From Zygaena filipendulae (Eukaryota; Arthropoda; Insecta; Lepidoptera; Zygaenidae): DNA of 64,000 nt. The translations under genes and the position numbers were made by a program. This document shows, one piece after another, positions 47,055 through 59,587 of the stretch. Every line of letters begins with the position of its first letter. Position 1 is the first letter of the stretch. Under the pieces are notes generated by a model. The model saw only the letters and a list, made by a program, of their open reading frames with translations, searched no databases and had not been told where the DNA came from. The DNA lies in the NCBI GenBank assembly GCA_907165275.2, contig OU015661.1:8625501-8689500 (forward strand). The letters are read 5' to 3'.

Positions 47055-47519
47055 CTGACATCTTTTATTATTATACCAATATTTGACTAAACAGGTCTCT
47101 AAGCAGTCCCTTTGGGAGCTTTCGGAATTAATTTCTCTCCGTTACAACGTCGCGTTGTAGGTATACAGCTACGTGGTGTAAACACATTGAACACAGTTCT
47201 TCAAGTGGATTTGCAGCTGGATTTAACGGCAGCATGATTTCTTGAGACTAATTAGCTAGGTAACGTAATTCAATACTTAATTAATTACGACGACGTTATA
47301 ATTGATTTTGACTAATTAATTATGTAAATCTATTCAATAAATACTTTCATTTAAAAAGGTTTTTATATTTTTAATATTATGTATTCATTTAGTAAGTACC
47401 TAAATCAATACATAATTATACATCCATATATATGAATAAAATTTAAATGTCTGTTTTAATTCCAATTTATCAGCTTTTACATATTTGTTTGTAAATTTTT
47501 GTCTTTCTATTTGTCTATT

Positions 47520-47683
47520 TGTTCCGGCTAATCTTTGAAACGATTGGAGCGATTTTAACGGGACGTTTCTTGTCTAATAATAGCTGATGTTATAAGGCTT
47601 AGGCTACTTTAATTTTAGAAAAAAAAAATAGTTCCTGCGGGAATACCGAAACTCACGCGGGTGAAACCGCGGGGCACAGCTAG
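47520..47683 (+). mobile_element. Helitron 3' part
   Basis: GGCTAATCTTTGAAACGATT, CGCGGGTGAAACCGCGG, CTAG at 47680-47683 before T. 5' boundary not clear. Confidence 0.72.
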
Positions 47684-47804
47684 TACTTAATAAACTCATT
47701 AATACAAGCTAATATTAACTACTAATGAGTAAATAAAATTCGCATAATTTAATTACACTTGGACATTATCGCGCAGCCTCACCTGGTCCCAAAATAATAA
47801 AAGC

Positions 47805-48007
47805 TTGTACAGTGAGCCACATAGACAAGTATACCACCTTGTAAAATTTATACTGTTTAAATGTATAGTTTAGCTCCAAATTTTAATACAAGCGAAAAAC
47901 GAATATTGGATCTGCAAAAAACGGCCACTTATAACGTCATACAGACGTTTTACAAAAAGTATAAATTTCACAAGGTGGTATGCTTGTCTATATGACCTAC
48001 TGTACAA
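47805..48007. mobile_element. foldback MITE, TTGTACAGT ends
   Basis: Left arm TTGTACAGTGAGCCACATAG and right arm ATATGACCTACTGTACAA are inverted over about 45 bp; total about 203 bp. Confidence 0.75.
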
Positions 48008-48457
48008 CGAGTACCTACAATTCATACATACATAATACCTACGTATGTTTATGTTTCTAGTTGTAAATCCATATTTATAATACCTTTTTATACTTAACCA
48101 GACTCGGATTTCACACAAATGTGTTTGAACGTGGTTCGATTCCCCTGACGCGGGATTCGAACGGGTAGTACAATATTTTTATTCTATTGATATAGAATAT
48201 CTAGGATCAAGCAACTTTATCACTTTAATCAGTGACCTCTACGTTATGCGTATTTATTTATTTATTTATTTATTGAAAACTAACTCTACAGCACATTAAG
48301 AAAACGATTAACCAATACAAATAACTCACAATAGTGCCAATGACAGGTTAGACTAATCTTAACGAAATAGAGAACTGACAAGTTAATAAAATAAATTAAA
48401 AAGTTAATACAAAAAAGAAAAAGATTAAGAAAAAAAACGGACAAAACAGATGAGAAA

Positions 48458-48549
48458 TGTGAGGTGTGTGGTGTGAGGTGAGTGGTGTGTGTTTATGCGT
48501 GCGTGTGTATGTGTGTGCGTGTGTATGTGTGTGTGTGTGTGTATATATA
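48458..48549. repeat. (GT)n-rich microsatellite
   Basis: Imperfect GT array ending in TATATATA, beside a reverse LINE tail. Confidence 0.9.
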
Positions 48550-48673
48550 GCATAATTGCAATAGATACTTAACAACAAGAATAATAACTATAGTTAAATT
48601 AATAATTTAGTAGCTGATTATATTTTTTATTATATATTACAGCTTGTAAACAATAAAAACTTTTTATTTACTA

Positions 48674-49030
48674 CTAACTGATCCTCGCAGTTTTACCCGC
48701 GGTAATTTCGAAGTTCTCGCGAGGATTCCGGGAGAAAAGTACCCTATGTCCGTCCGTTCGTGACCCCCAATAAGGTGTAGGTATGCCAAAGCCAAATTTG
48801 TATCATGTTCGGTTAAGTACTTAAGCGACAAACAGACAATTACTTTTACATTTATAATAATACTAGTTGTGCCCCGCGGTTTCACCCGCGGAAATTCCGG
48901 GATAAAAAGTACCAGATGTCCTTCTCTGTAGAACGTGCATGCCAAATTTCATCCAAATCCGTTCAGCCGTTTTTGCGTGATTGAGTAACAAACATCGAAA
49001 CATCCACACTTTCACATTTATAATACTAAA
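48674..49030 (-). mobile_element. two Helitron-type copies head to tail
   Basis: First copy 48674-48862, second 48863-49030, both minus. The CTAG of the second lies directly against the TTTATAATAATA end of the first. Confidence 0.75.
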
Positions 49031-51044
49031 GTATCTACCCATAGATTTGGACGAATCTCAACGTTTTACTTTTATACTACAGTTAGTTTCGAGGTGAGCT
49101 TTACAGCGTGTGCTGTTTCAGACTTTTGTCGAGGCTTTTCATCGTGGTATTACGAGTATAATGGTTAACCTCTACAGGGTTGGTCAGAAAGGGGGTATTA
49201 TATCAAGAGCACTCTAAAACATCACTGATAAAATATTGACGTATGGTAGGTTGATTTTTTTTCCCAGATGTTATTTTTGTTTCGTGTTTTGTAAGTTTGC
49301 GTAAAAAAATTATAAAATGTAGGTACTTATGTGTTTTTTTAAAACGATATAGATACCTATATAATTAATTTAGCAACTGTATTTGGGTCGAACGACTAGA
49401 GTGACAGCATGGGCATCGGTTCAAGTAACGCTTTATTTTAGAACTTCTCGTAGTTTTTTTAACTCTTTTATATAATTTTTATTTATTCCGTATATGTATA
49501 TATAATATATATTTATATAGTTTATATTTTTATTTATACCCACTATTTTTACTCTGTTTATACATTTTCACACTTTTTTTTAAATTTATTTCGATTTAGG
49601 CCTCATAAAGGCACTAACGAATGTCATACAAGGTAGTTTAAAATTTACTTTTACATTGTGTTTAAAATTTAAATTGAAAATACACACATATAATATTTCC
49701 TAAATGTAAAATTTGCTATGTATAAAGACGATTACTTTTTTTGCAAAGCTAACGTGGGTCTGACTTCACATAAAGACGTCAAGCAGATGACTATTAGATG
49801 GCAAAAGCATTTTTTTTTCTAAATCGCTGAAACTACTTATATATTTCTCGAAAACTCTTTAGACTCTTTGAAAATTGTCATTAAGCTAACTTTATTCGTT
49901 ACAATAAACACTTTAATGCTATCTCTACGGCTCGATACCACCTTTCCGACTAAGTGAAGTACACTGAAGTGTGTTTCGGTCATAGGGGTTTCCGGCGTTC
50001 GCCTGATGGATTGTTCTGCTCCCCACATTAACGGCGTTGGCTGGCGGTCGACGCCATTTTTCAAACGGACCTACCACGATTTGTACAAGTGAAAGTAGTG
50101 TAGCAAAACTTTTCGGTATTTTCTCCGGCATCCGACACGTTTCGCCGAACGTAACAGTGTTAAATAGTTAAAACCTCTATTCGGACACGGATACTTTCGG
50201 ACCGTATAATATTATGTTCAAGGCCCGGCAAAAGAACCCAACTAGTGTCGGTTGAAAAAAGAAATTGCCAGGAGAGCTCTAGAGAGAGAAATTAGATTAG
50301 AGACAGCATTAATTAAATTATTACCTGCAGGCTATTGTAGGATGAAATCCTTAAAAGTTAACAATCGTCAGATATCTGTAACAAAAAGAAAATATTGATG
50401 TAAAATCAGTTCACCCAATAAATTATTATCTAAGGACACTTTCGAAAAATATTGAAATGTTCAAATCTCATACAATATTCAAAACATAATTATTTTTGAC
50501 CGCAGAAATATTCCCGAAGCTGATGTCCATTAATAAACTGTCGAAAATCGCAAATTCTCTCTTTTCATAGCGGCTTATATTTGGATTGCAGAAAACAATT
50601 TTAATTAAGCGCCTTCAGCGATGTCACAATATTTATAATGGAATCCCGACGCCACTAAATGTTTAGAGTTTGCGGAAAGTTCGCAAGCCGTTTAGCCGTG
50701 AAGGCATAACTTGCTGACGGATTTAAAACAAAATAGAATGATAAAGGCTAAACTGGCTTAGCCAGAAATCAGAATCAAGCATGAGAAGTACTCAAACTAA
50801 ATGGTTGTGTAAAATGATGTTTTCTTTAGAACCCCAAAGTTTGTATGAAATCGATATTTGGTCTGTTTTTTTTTTGGTAATTTCATTGTTTTTGGTAAAA
50901 TGGTGACACAGGAGAATCAAATAATTGGCCATACCATAAACTATGAAAGCAAAATATGGTGATATCTATGACCAAAGTATTTGCCACAGCATTTATATCT
51001 GGCGCATCGCCGCGCGCCAGCCGCTGCCGCCGCACGTTTTTTAT
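49031..51044. other. no coding gene supported
   Basis: A low-copy GC-richer block at 49920-50160 has overlapping frames on the minus strand without known domains. The rest is AT-rich. Confidence 0.45.
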
Positions 51045-51183
51045 GCCCTCACCACATTCTCGCGAGAACCTTGCGAGAACGCGAGAAAACCACGAGAACG
51101 TGAATGTGGAGCCGATAGTTTCCGCCGTTTCTCGAGGTTTACTCGCGTACTCGCAAGATTTCGCGTGAATGTGGAGCGGGCTT
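51045..51183. mobile_element. GC-rich MITE, possible TTA target duplication
   Basis: A GC-rich block with ends GCCCTCACCACATTC / GAATGTGGAGCGGGC; TTA precedes and follows. It contains repeated CTCGCGAGAA-like and GAACGTGAATGTGGAG motifs. An open frame across it (50943-51281) is chance. Confidence 0.62.
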
Positions 51184-51349
51184 TACGCTCGATCGACTCG
51201 CGGGACTTGGTCAGCAGTACAAACCTAACTCAGAATGATGATGTTAGAGGTAATATCATATTGTGGCCGACCATTTTATAAATTGGCCAATATTTGATGT
51301 GGCCACGACATAATATTAAATATGATGTATCTATAATATTTAATAATTG

Positions 51350-52050
51350 ATCCACGCGGATCCATTAAGTTTCCGGCGAAATTTCGAGATAAAATATAGG
51401 TATACCTTACGCCCTTTTCTATATCAATATAAAATTTCATGACGATCGGTTGAGCCGTTGAGGCATGAAAGCGTAACAAAGAAACAAATAAACTCCCATT
51501 CGCATTTATAAAAATACATCAGTAAGTATTATTATTATTATTTGCGTTAGCATCGCTCAAACTGCATCCACATCAGCTGAAGCCGTGACCCCTGCTGTGG
51601 TGGCACGATGTTACCCCACCCAGTCACGAGGTGGCGCACCATCTCGTAAATTGCGGTTAGCAATGATGTTATTAGTAACTGTCCATGAACTTTTTTTTTT
51701 ACGAAGATACAATGTCATCACACCATTTTGGAGAGAAACTCTATATCCCTATGTATATGTATAAAAGCAGAAACTGACTGATTGATCGATCAACGCACAG
51801 CTGTAACCGCTGGGTCTAGAACCATGAATTTTGCACAAATATTCTTAAAATGACGATATTTAAAAAAATTTAAACTATTTATTTTTCATACTATAAATTT
51901 TTCATTGGCGATTAAACTATGATGTATTTATTAACTAGCTGTTGCCCGGGATTTCACCCGCGTTAATTTCGGAATTTCCGCGGTAATTTCGGGATAAAAC
52001 GTCCACGTGTATACAACATTTCATGACGATCGATTGAGCTGTTAATTTGG
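51350..52050. mobile_element. cluster of three Helitron fragments
   Basis: 51350-51520 minus (GACGATCGGTTGAGCCGTTG, GGCATGAAAGCGTAACAAA); about 51755-51850 plus, 5' part of the 14785 family (AAAAGCAGAAACTGACTGAT); 51935-52050 minus with CTAG at 51935-51938. Confidence 0.68.
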
Positions 52051-52167
52051 ACTTTATGTGATACGGTCGGGTCGACCTTTGGAGCCACTTAATTTCCTGG
52101 TTTTTGTTAATTTTAAGTTATTTCTATTAATTGTGGTGTTTTAAAAAGTTTTATTTTTATTAATTGA

Positions 52168-52420
52168 CTAGTTGTGCCCCGCGGTTTCACCCGCGTTAAT
52201 TTCAGAGTTCCCGCGGGAATTCCGGGATAAAAAGTACCCTATGTGTTAATCTGATGAATAAGCTATATTTTTGTAAAGTTTCATTTAAATCCATTAAGTA
52301 GTTATTGCGTGAAAGAGTATCAAACATCCATCCATCTATCCATCCATCCATCCATCCATCCATCCATCCATCCATCCATCCATACATAATTACAAATTTT
52401 CGCGTTTATAATATTTATAA
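52168..52420 (-). mobile_element. Helitron-type element with CCAT microsatellite
   Basis: CTAG at 52168-52171, intact GCCCCGCGGTTTCACCCGCG hairpin, then a (CCAT)n array at about 52326-52383 and CGCGTTTATAATATTTA at the far end. Opposite-strand relative of the 18150 copy. Confidence 0.8.
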
Positions 52421-54125
52421 GAGATTTAGAAATTTCTTAAACTAAGTTTATGTATGGCGATTTGGTCGGTTTGGTCATCGTCAAGAACTTTGTTCAAGTT
52501 ACAGAAGATAGTATAGTTGTTAGTTTTAATTTTACTCATTAATATAAATACTTATACACACAATAAGTTTAGTAAGTACATATACATAATTAGTAAGATA
52601 GTGTTAAAAAAAAATACCACAAAAATTCCACTAACGTGCTAACGATCGGATCACATGACCGAATACGATTACATTACAAGTGTAACGCAATTAATAATAA
52701 AAACACTACACATTGTACGAGCAGGTACATCACAAAAACATAGTGCTTATCGTGTCGTTTATTTTTTGTAACATGTTACCTACACTGTAACATTTTGAAA
52801 TGCATACCTAATACACAATCGATAATTATACGGTTGTTCGATCGATATTTGCGTTTAGTATAAATTAGGCTGGGTATTTACTCATAAACTTTACACCTCT
52901 TTGTTAATCGCGCTGTTGAAATTAAGTAAGACGTTGAACTGTACTGTTTTCATAATTAATTTCGTAGCTTCAATAAGGAGTAATCAGAAGATGAAGAAGA
53001 TCACAGTTATATTCTACCTCATTTTTACTTGACAGCTTTATGTTTACTATCAACTATACATGTTTATGTAGCAAGCAGAGTGACCTATAAAATTGATTAT
53101 TACATTACTGTATGGGGTTGAGGTCGTTTTTGATCTTTGCGTGGTGACATTTGTCCAGCAACGAGCATTCGTTGGGTGATATTATGGTGATGATGACAAT
53201 ATTTCGGCTGCTCTACGGTAAATCAAAGTAATTGCAGCCGAATAATAATAAAAATAATAATAATCACTTCACAATAGATCTACTAGATCTACTAGATCCC
53301 AATAAATTTTACAGGAGAAGCCAAAAACTGGAAATCGCACAGGACGGAGCAGTGCCGCCACGACGCTGAAGGTGAACACGATATGCTAGAAATGCACCCA
53401 CAACACGTGCGCTGTCTCTTCTCAATGATATTGCTAAAAGGTACCATAATCTAGACGTGTTTGCAGATAAAACTGGGTTTTTTATGACCGTGGCCTATAA
53501 GTACTCATGTGAGTTTGTTAATTCGACTTAATTTTAATTATTTTATCATGATAATCTTATTAATTTGACTTATTAATTAATTATTTATTGTACCATGGCA
53601 ACTTAAAACTGTGAAAGTATGTACTCGCTGGTGCTTTGGAAGATTCTGTAAACCGCTTGTAATTTGAATAAATAAATAAATAAAATAAATATGATAGAGC
53701 CCACAGTTTTTTAATATTCTATGTTTTTTAACTACAACCTACTCAAATGCACCCCATTCGAGTGGTAGTTACGTAGCTACGTATCTTAAATTACTTTTTC
53801 ATTTGCACGTGGCGAACTTTTCGCACGACGCGCGACGTTGGAGCATTGTTCTAGAAAATTCAATTTAAATTTAAGAGACAAATTCAGAGTTTAAAGTCTA
53901 GAATTTCTTTAAATGTTTCAAGGCACCGTACTCAGGATGAGAACGTGTCAGATTATGGCTAGTATTATTTTGCAAATAGACGTATTTTCAGTGGGTCTAT
54001 GTAATATCTAGTTAAGTATAAACTTAATCACTACTGTAGATATTAGGTACCTACGTTTCTATGCTAATATTAAAAAGAAGGAAAGTTAGTTTTTTTGTCT
54101 CCTAGTTGGTTCGTTATTAAAGGAC
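52421..54125. other. no gene seen
   Basis: AT-rich, with a LINE end at 53590. 56108-58592 (apart from 56865 and 57254) and 62362-62926 likewise hold nothing recognised. A repeat piece GGAGGAGGTTCTCAATTCG at 58540 recurs near 37681 and, reversed, near 16155. Confidence 0.45.
53590..53692 (+). mobile_element. LINE 3' end
   Basis: CCATGGCAACTTAAAACTG ... CTGTAAACCGCTTGTAATTT then (AATA)n. Confidence 0.5.
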
Positions 54126-54188
54126 AAAATTTTAGATTCGATCCTGTATAGTTACAGACAACTATACGGGATTGAATCTAAAACTTTT
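54126..54188. repeat. imperfect hairpin, two ~28-bp arms
   Basis: TTTTAGATTCGATCCTGTAT at the left pairs with ATACGGGATTGAATCTAAAA at the right across a 6-base loop, with about three mismatches. Confidence 0.8.
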
Positions 54189-54329
54189 CACTAATAAAAT
54201 GCTACAGTTGGTATCTGTGCAACAGTGTTTCCTGAGGATACCTCGAACGCGAATAAAAAATGCGATGAAAACGCGGGCAACAGCAGTAGAATATGTTGAA
54301 CAAAGATGAGAATTTTACGATAGAATAAA

Positions 54330-54388
54330 AAGCTACCGACGATATCCCGAAAATAGCGCAGATAAAACCGTGGGGTAACAGCTAGTCT
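54330..54388 (+). mobile_element. Helitron 3' end
   Basis: GATATCCCGAAAATAGCGC, AAACCGTGGGGTAACAGCTA, CTAG|T. Confidence 0.55.
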
Positions 54389-54822
54389 TAAAAAAAATGA
54401 CCTCCAACTGTATAGGAGTCGCGTCTTGGTTATATAGTACGATACCCACAGATATGCAAGCAAGTGATGCATTTATTTTATTTTCTTTATTTCAACATTA
54501 ATAGGACAATACACAATTACAGTTTTACATGCAATTAGACTAATTGAATACCTTTAACAATGTTGACTTATAAGGTAAACAAAGGATGTTGAGAGTGAAA
54601 AGTAAAGATACAGGTAGTTTACAATTTTGAAAGTGAAGAGCGAAAAGCGGTAAATGTGTGAAATAAATCTATATTAGATGATGTTTTGGTATTAATGACA
54701 TTATGTATATAATTGGCACATACGAGTTACTGGACTGTCGCGCTGCCTCAGGGTCTTACAAGTTGGGATATGAAAGGTAAGATATTTCCTATTTTGTCTG
54801 TTAATTTTTGTCGGGACGTTAA

Positions 54823-55017
54823 CTAGTTGTTTCTTCGGTTTCACCCGCGTTAATTTCGGAGTTCCCGCGGGGATTCCGGGATAAAAGGTACCCTCTGTCC
54901 TTTTTTGTCTCCCTGACAACGTGTATGCAAAATTATGACGATCAGATGAGCCGTTAAGGCGTGAAAGCGTAACAAACAAACAGACGAACAAACCAACTAA
55001 CTCGCATTTATAATAAT
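54823..55017 (-). mobile_element. Helitron-type element
   Basis: CTAG 54823-54826, TTTCACCCGCGTTAATTTCG, GATAAAAGGTACCC, AGGCGTGAAAGCGTAACAAA, ends CGCATTTATAATAATAG. Confidence 0.8.
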
Positions 55018-55377
55018 AGTTAGGGATGGCAATTCCGTTCTTAAGGTACAAAACAATTATAATATTTTACCTTTACAATTTAATACAGTATTATGTCAAC
55101 GCACGATCCCAAATGCTCACAAATCGAATAAAACCCAACCCTACTGAAATATTAAGAGTTCCGATACTCGTTTGTTAATATTTAATGGAAAGCACTCACA
55201 TTCTCTACAAGGAGAACTTTTTAAAGCTGACATTAGTGTTACCTTCCAATAAATTGACAACATCGTTTCACGAACCTGATCACGTCAGATGTCGCGGGTT
55301 CGATTTCCACATCAGGGTGAATAATGTATGCGATAAACTATTGTGTTTTACTTGAGTCTAGACTCTACATTATGAAA

Positions 55378-55566
55378 CTAGCTGTTCCCCGCGGTTTCAA
55401 CCGCGATAATTTCGGATTCCGGGATAAAAGTACTCTATGTCCTTCCCTGTAGGTACCTCTGACAACGTGTATGCAAAATTTCATGATGATCGGTTGAGCC
55501 GTTAATGCTTGAAAGCGTAACAAGCAAACAAACTCACTTTCTTCTTTATAATATTACAAGTATAGA
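55378..55566 (-). mobile_element. Helitron-type element
   Basis: CTAG 55378-55381, CCCCGCGGTTTCAACCGCG hairpin, GATGATCGGTTGAGCCGTTA core, TTTATAATATTA at the end. Confidence 0.8.
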
Positions 55567-55674
55567 TATTAGTTAGGATACTATGTCAGTTGTAGCTAGT
55601 ATCTATAGTAAAAACTCTCCTTATGGTCGGATCAAGTGGCGCTATGTGAGAGTGACCGAACATTATTAATAATG

Positions 55675-55850
55675 CTAGCTGATCTCTGCGGTTACATCCG
55701 CATTAATTTCGGAGTTCCCACAGGAGTTCAGGAATACAAAGTATCCTTTTACCCGTGTATCTACCCCTAAATACGAGTAGGTTTGCAAAATTTCACGATG
55801 CTCGGTTGAATAGCTAAGGCGTGAAGGAAACTGGCATTTATATACATAGT
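55675..55850 (-). mobile_element. Helitron-type element, diverged
   Basis: CTAG 55675-55678, TTAATTTCGGAGTTCCCAC, TTTCACGATGCTCGGTTGAA, GGCGTGAAGGAAA. Confidence 0.7.
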
Positions 55851-55896
55851 ATTTAGTTCAAGGATACATATAAAATATTAAATGCTTTGTCCTGAA

Positions 55897-56107
55897 TCTA
55901 TACCTACATATAAAATGCTTTGTCCTGAATGACTGATGATGGATCAATGGAACCGCTAATCGTAGAGACCTGAAACTTAGAGGGTGTGTTCTTTGTATGA
56001 CGTAGGCATCCGAGAAGAAATATTTTTTGAAAATTCAACCCCCTTGTATGGAATAATTCCGCGGGAACTTCGAAATTATTGCGGGTGAAACCGCGCGGGA
56101 TAGCTAG
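55897..56107 (+). mobile_element. short Helitron, complete
   Basis: TCTATACCTACATATAAAAT at the 5' end; GCGGGTGAAACCGCGCGG then CTAG|T. The first ~30 bases are duplicated just upstream (55866-55896). Confidence 0.8.
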
Positions 56108-56864
56108 TGTATTATATAATCTAAAAGTTTGTTAAACATCTGTATAACATGACTAAGAATAACTTGGTAAGGATTAAGAAATTCCTTAGAAAATACGGAG
56201 ATATTTAATTAGCATAAACAACAAAACCGCGGAGCGGCCGAAGTTAAATTTCTAGAAGCATCCGTTTCTACTGAAAATGCGATTAATTGGCTTTCACAAT
56301 GCTAGAAGGTCGTATAAAATATAAATAGCTTTGGTATTGGTAGACAACTGTTCTAAAGTTTAAATTTTGTTTGTTCAACGAGATTGTGGTTTTGATATAT
56401 TTTATACTTACCGCAGATTTTAGTCCCGTAAAATTTATTGGTATTTATCCGAATCGAAAATAAAAAAAATCAGAAGAAATTATTATTAACTATAAAGTCT
56501 CATACAAATATAGTATCTATTGAAACACCTTATTTGAACGATCGATTTTTTTTTTAATTAAATCGCGAATTTTCGGCTAACCAAAACAAAACAAAAATGT
56601 GAATCATTAAAATATCTCCAAAAATGTGGTTGCGCTTGCGAGAATAATTTCTCTTCATCCTGCGGTAAAAATACAAAAAAAGAAAAAAAAAATTTACAGT
56701 CATTTTGTGATACAAAAAAAACAATGATTTATTAGTATTGATCTATATTTGGATTCCATTACGTTAAAAATAGTATATTACTTATGTATATTAGCAACAT
56801 TACTAAACTTCTTCGATAGAATAAAATTTCTTTTTACCGAGTGGCCTTAGTTTGGCGTTATAAG

Positions 56865-57000
56865 ACCGCAAAGTTTAGCCGCAACGCAACGGATCGTTGC
56901 AGAGGGTGCGAGCGAGAGGGGAGGGGGGGCAGACGCATTTCCGCAACGCTTTGGGCACGTAATTGGACTGCGACATTTCTACCTGAAAAAGACTAAGGTA
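56865..57000. other. GC-rich block, unassigned
   Basis: GCAACGCAACGGATCGTTGC is a near-inverted repeat, followed by a purine run GAGAGGGGAGGGGGGG. Could be an unrecognised MITE or a regulatory region. Confidence 0.3.
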
Positions 57001-57253
57001 CCTACGGTTATTCAGTTCGATCTACTATGTCGCCACTTTTCATTCAGACTTATAGTGGTAAGTGTCGATAAATATAAAATCGCATTAGCAACCAAAAGTG
57101 AAACCGACTTCTTTCTATTCTATTTTAGTTTTATAAATTACTGACATTTTATTACGCGCTAAAAGAATGATGACTAAAAAGAGGTTGATCTCTCCCCTGC
57201 TTTGCAACACCCAACAGAATCAGCAAGTGGTGTATAGTTTATATTGTACAGTA

Positions 57254-57370
57254 CTAGCTGTGCCCTGCGGTTTGATGTAACTCAGATGGAAGAGTTTACG
57301 GTAGGTACCTTCCTTATAACGTCAGCTAATTGTTTCGGAGATTAGTCAGAACAAACAGAACTTATAGGCA
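57254..57370 (-). mobile_element. Helitron-type fragment
   Basis: CTAGCTGTGCCCTGCGGTTT then GGAGATTAGTCAGAACAAAC; heavily diverged between. Confidence 0.55.
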
Positions 57371-58592
57371 AAAACTTTTTTCATTTAGTAATACTATGTT
57401 ATTTTGAAATTACAAACAGACTGTCCTATTTTATTTAGGTATACGTATATTTAAGTTGTAAATAATTATATACATATGTACTTGTGATGCTTTTTATCTC
57501 TGAACCTTATAGGCAATGATGTCAGTTGTCACCCTTCGTCACTATAATCTGCGTGACAAACTATAAATGAAAGGCAGTTAATAGACAAAGATCTATGATA
57601 ATTTAATATCCCAAAAGCTCGAGTTACCGCGACGAGCGACGCCTATTTCATAAAACAACCTCCTTTGATCCCAACTAGGGGATAATCTCCAAAACTTTTT
57701 AATCAGATAACTTGTTCGAGTTTTATTCATTAATTTGGGTACCAGAAGAAGTTTGGAATGCGGTGTAAGACACATACCAACTTTCGCCTATAGCGTCAAA
57801 AATATTAGTAGTAGGTAATATATTCTAATAGGTATAGAATATATTTTCACCTTGATTTTATAATTAATTTTAAATTCATTTTATATTCGTTTATTAAGAA
57901 AAGCAACAGCTAATAAGTACATTCATTCATGACCTATAGGATTACAATATATGAAAACAGAATGTATAGGTAGTAGTAGCAGTAGGTACGCAGAAAAAAG
58001 TTCTATTTTGACAATTTAAAGAAAAAGTACAAAACAATAGAAAAGATCTTAAAAATGGTTTTAAACATTTCATTAATCATACCTAAACAATGCACAATCA
58101 TAAAATTGTACATATTATACCTAAGCATAAAATATACGTACCTATATACATAAACAAATAATATTTTTACATATAAACACATATTATCCATATATATATA
58201 TATAGGTACACTATATGTATATAATATATACATATACATAAATAATATGTAATCTTATATTAAGACATTGAGATTCAATTGACTAAAAAAAACATAATTA
58301 AGTAAGCACCTATTAGGTACGTATGTATTAAAATGAAAAATAAAGACTGATGATCGGATCGTGATTATAGCGAGCACTCAGATAATCGTAGCCATCAGGA
58401 TTCAGGAAGTCGTGAGGCACGCATGCGCATTGCAAATCAGAATTTGACACTACTAGTTGAAGGTCACGACTTTACTGCTGCATGCTACGTATGACTACAG
58501 TTGTCTTTAACCGTTTGTTTTAACCGACTTCCCAAAAAGGAGGAGGTTCTCAATTCGACGCATGTTTTTTTTATGTTTGTTATTTAATATAA

Positions 58593-58828
58593 AATAGCTG
58601 TGCCCCGCGGTTTCACGCGTGTGAGTTTCGGAATTCCCGCAGGAACTCCAAAGTAAAGTTTTGATCAAAACTAGAAAATTCCGGAGAGGGCTACCCTTGT
58701 CACCTAGGGGTATAAAAGATAGCCTACGATTTCTCAGACCAACACAAAAAATTTGATAAAAATCGGTCGAAGCGTTTCAGAGGAGTTCGATAACAAACAA
58801 CAGTGAGGCGGGATTTTTATATATTAGA
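58593..58828 (-). mobile_element. short Helitron, complete
   Basis: Minus-strand start TCTAATATATAAAAATCCCG; the 3' end has the CCGCGG hairpin and a decayed CTAT terminus. 236 bp. Confidence 0.78.
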
Positions 58829-58889
58829 TTATCTGATTTTACCAGATGCTTTGAAGAACGAAATAATTTTTACTATATTATATGTATAA

Positions 58890-59385
58890 ATAGGAATACA
58901 GTAAGTTTATTTGTTAATTTGGTTGTTTGTTAAGCTTTCACGCCTTAACGGCTCAACCAATCGTCATGAAACTTTGCATACGCATTTTCAGGAGTACAGA
59001 GAATGGGTATGTTGACTAATTTTTATTTTTTAGTCCGTCTTGTAGATCGTTAAAAAATATTGGACACGTATTTTTTCTTTTTTTACGTTATCAAAAAATA
59101 ACGGCGATATATCGAGTTGGAATTTCGCGTGACGTCACTATTCTGACAGTTTGTATGGCGGTTTTAGCGGTTAGTGACGTTACGACCCCCTCACCCTAAA
59201 CTTTAATGCGCTTTATCTCTGTATATTTTAATTTATTTGAAAAAGCAAAAAATACGTGTCTGTTGTTTTTTTATTTTCTAACTGACGGACTAATTAGAAT
59301 TTTGATTTTCAACAGTAGTCCACATCCCTATTAGGACATACGGTATTCCAAAATTAACGTGGGCAAAACCGCGGGGAACAGCATG
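58890..59385 (+). mobile_element. Helitron-type element split by a CRE-MITE
   Basis: Left part to 59004 (GCTTTCACGCCTTAACGGC, GGAGTACAGAGAAT), right part from 59329 (ATTCCAAAATTAACGTGGGC, AACCGCGGGGAACAGC). The MITE at 59005-59328 lies between. Confidence 0.78.
59005..59328. mobile_element. CRE-MITE copy, 324 bp, inside a Helitron
   Basis: Starts GGGTATGTTGAC, ends GTCCACATCCC; opposite orientation to the 6343 copy. One of the two central sites is GTGACGTTAC. It interrupts the Helitron copy at 58890-59385. Confidence 0.87.
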
Positions 59386-59587
59386 GTTTATAACTTAAAT
59401 TAATCGGTAGCAAGCACTACTGTTGTGAAAAGAAATAAGAATATTAATCCATACTAATACATTACATATTTTGCTTTTAATATATATTCATGGTAATATT
59501 ATTATTTATATACATATATTTATTTATTTATTATTATATGAAATATCAAATAACAAACAACAACTTAAGTAGGTATTATATTTTTTT

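Noticed and set aside
52202..52387. Repeat-protein-like frame with GWMD units
   Set aside because: Translation of the CCAT microsatellite inside a Helitron.
58003..58239. 78-codon Tyr/Met-rich minus-strand frame
   Set aside because: Low-complexity TA-rich sequence (TATATA runs); no domain.
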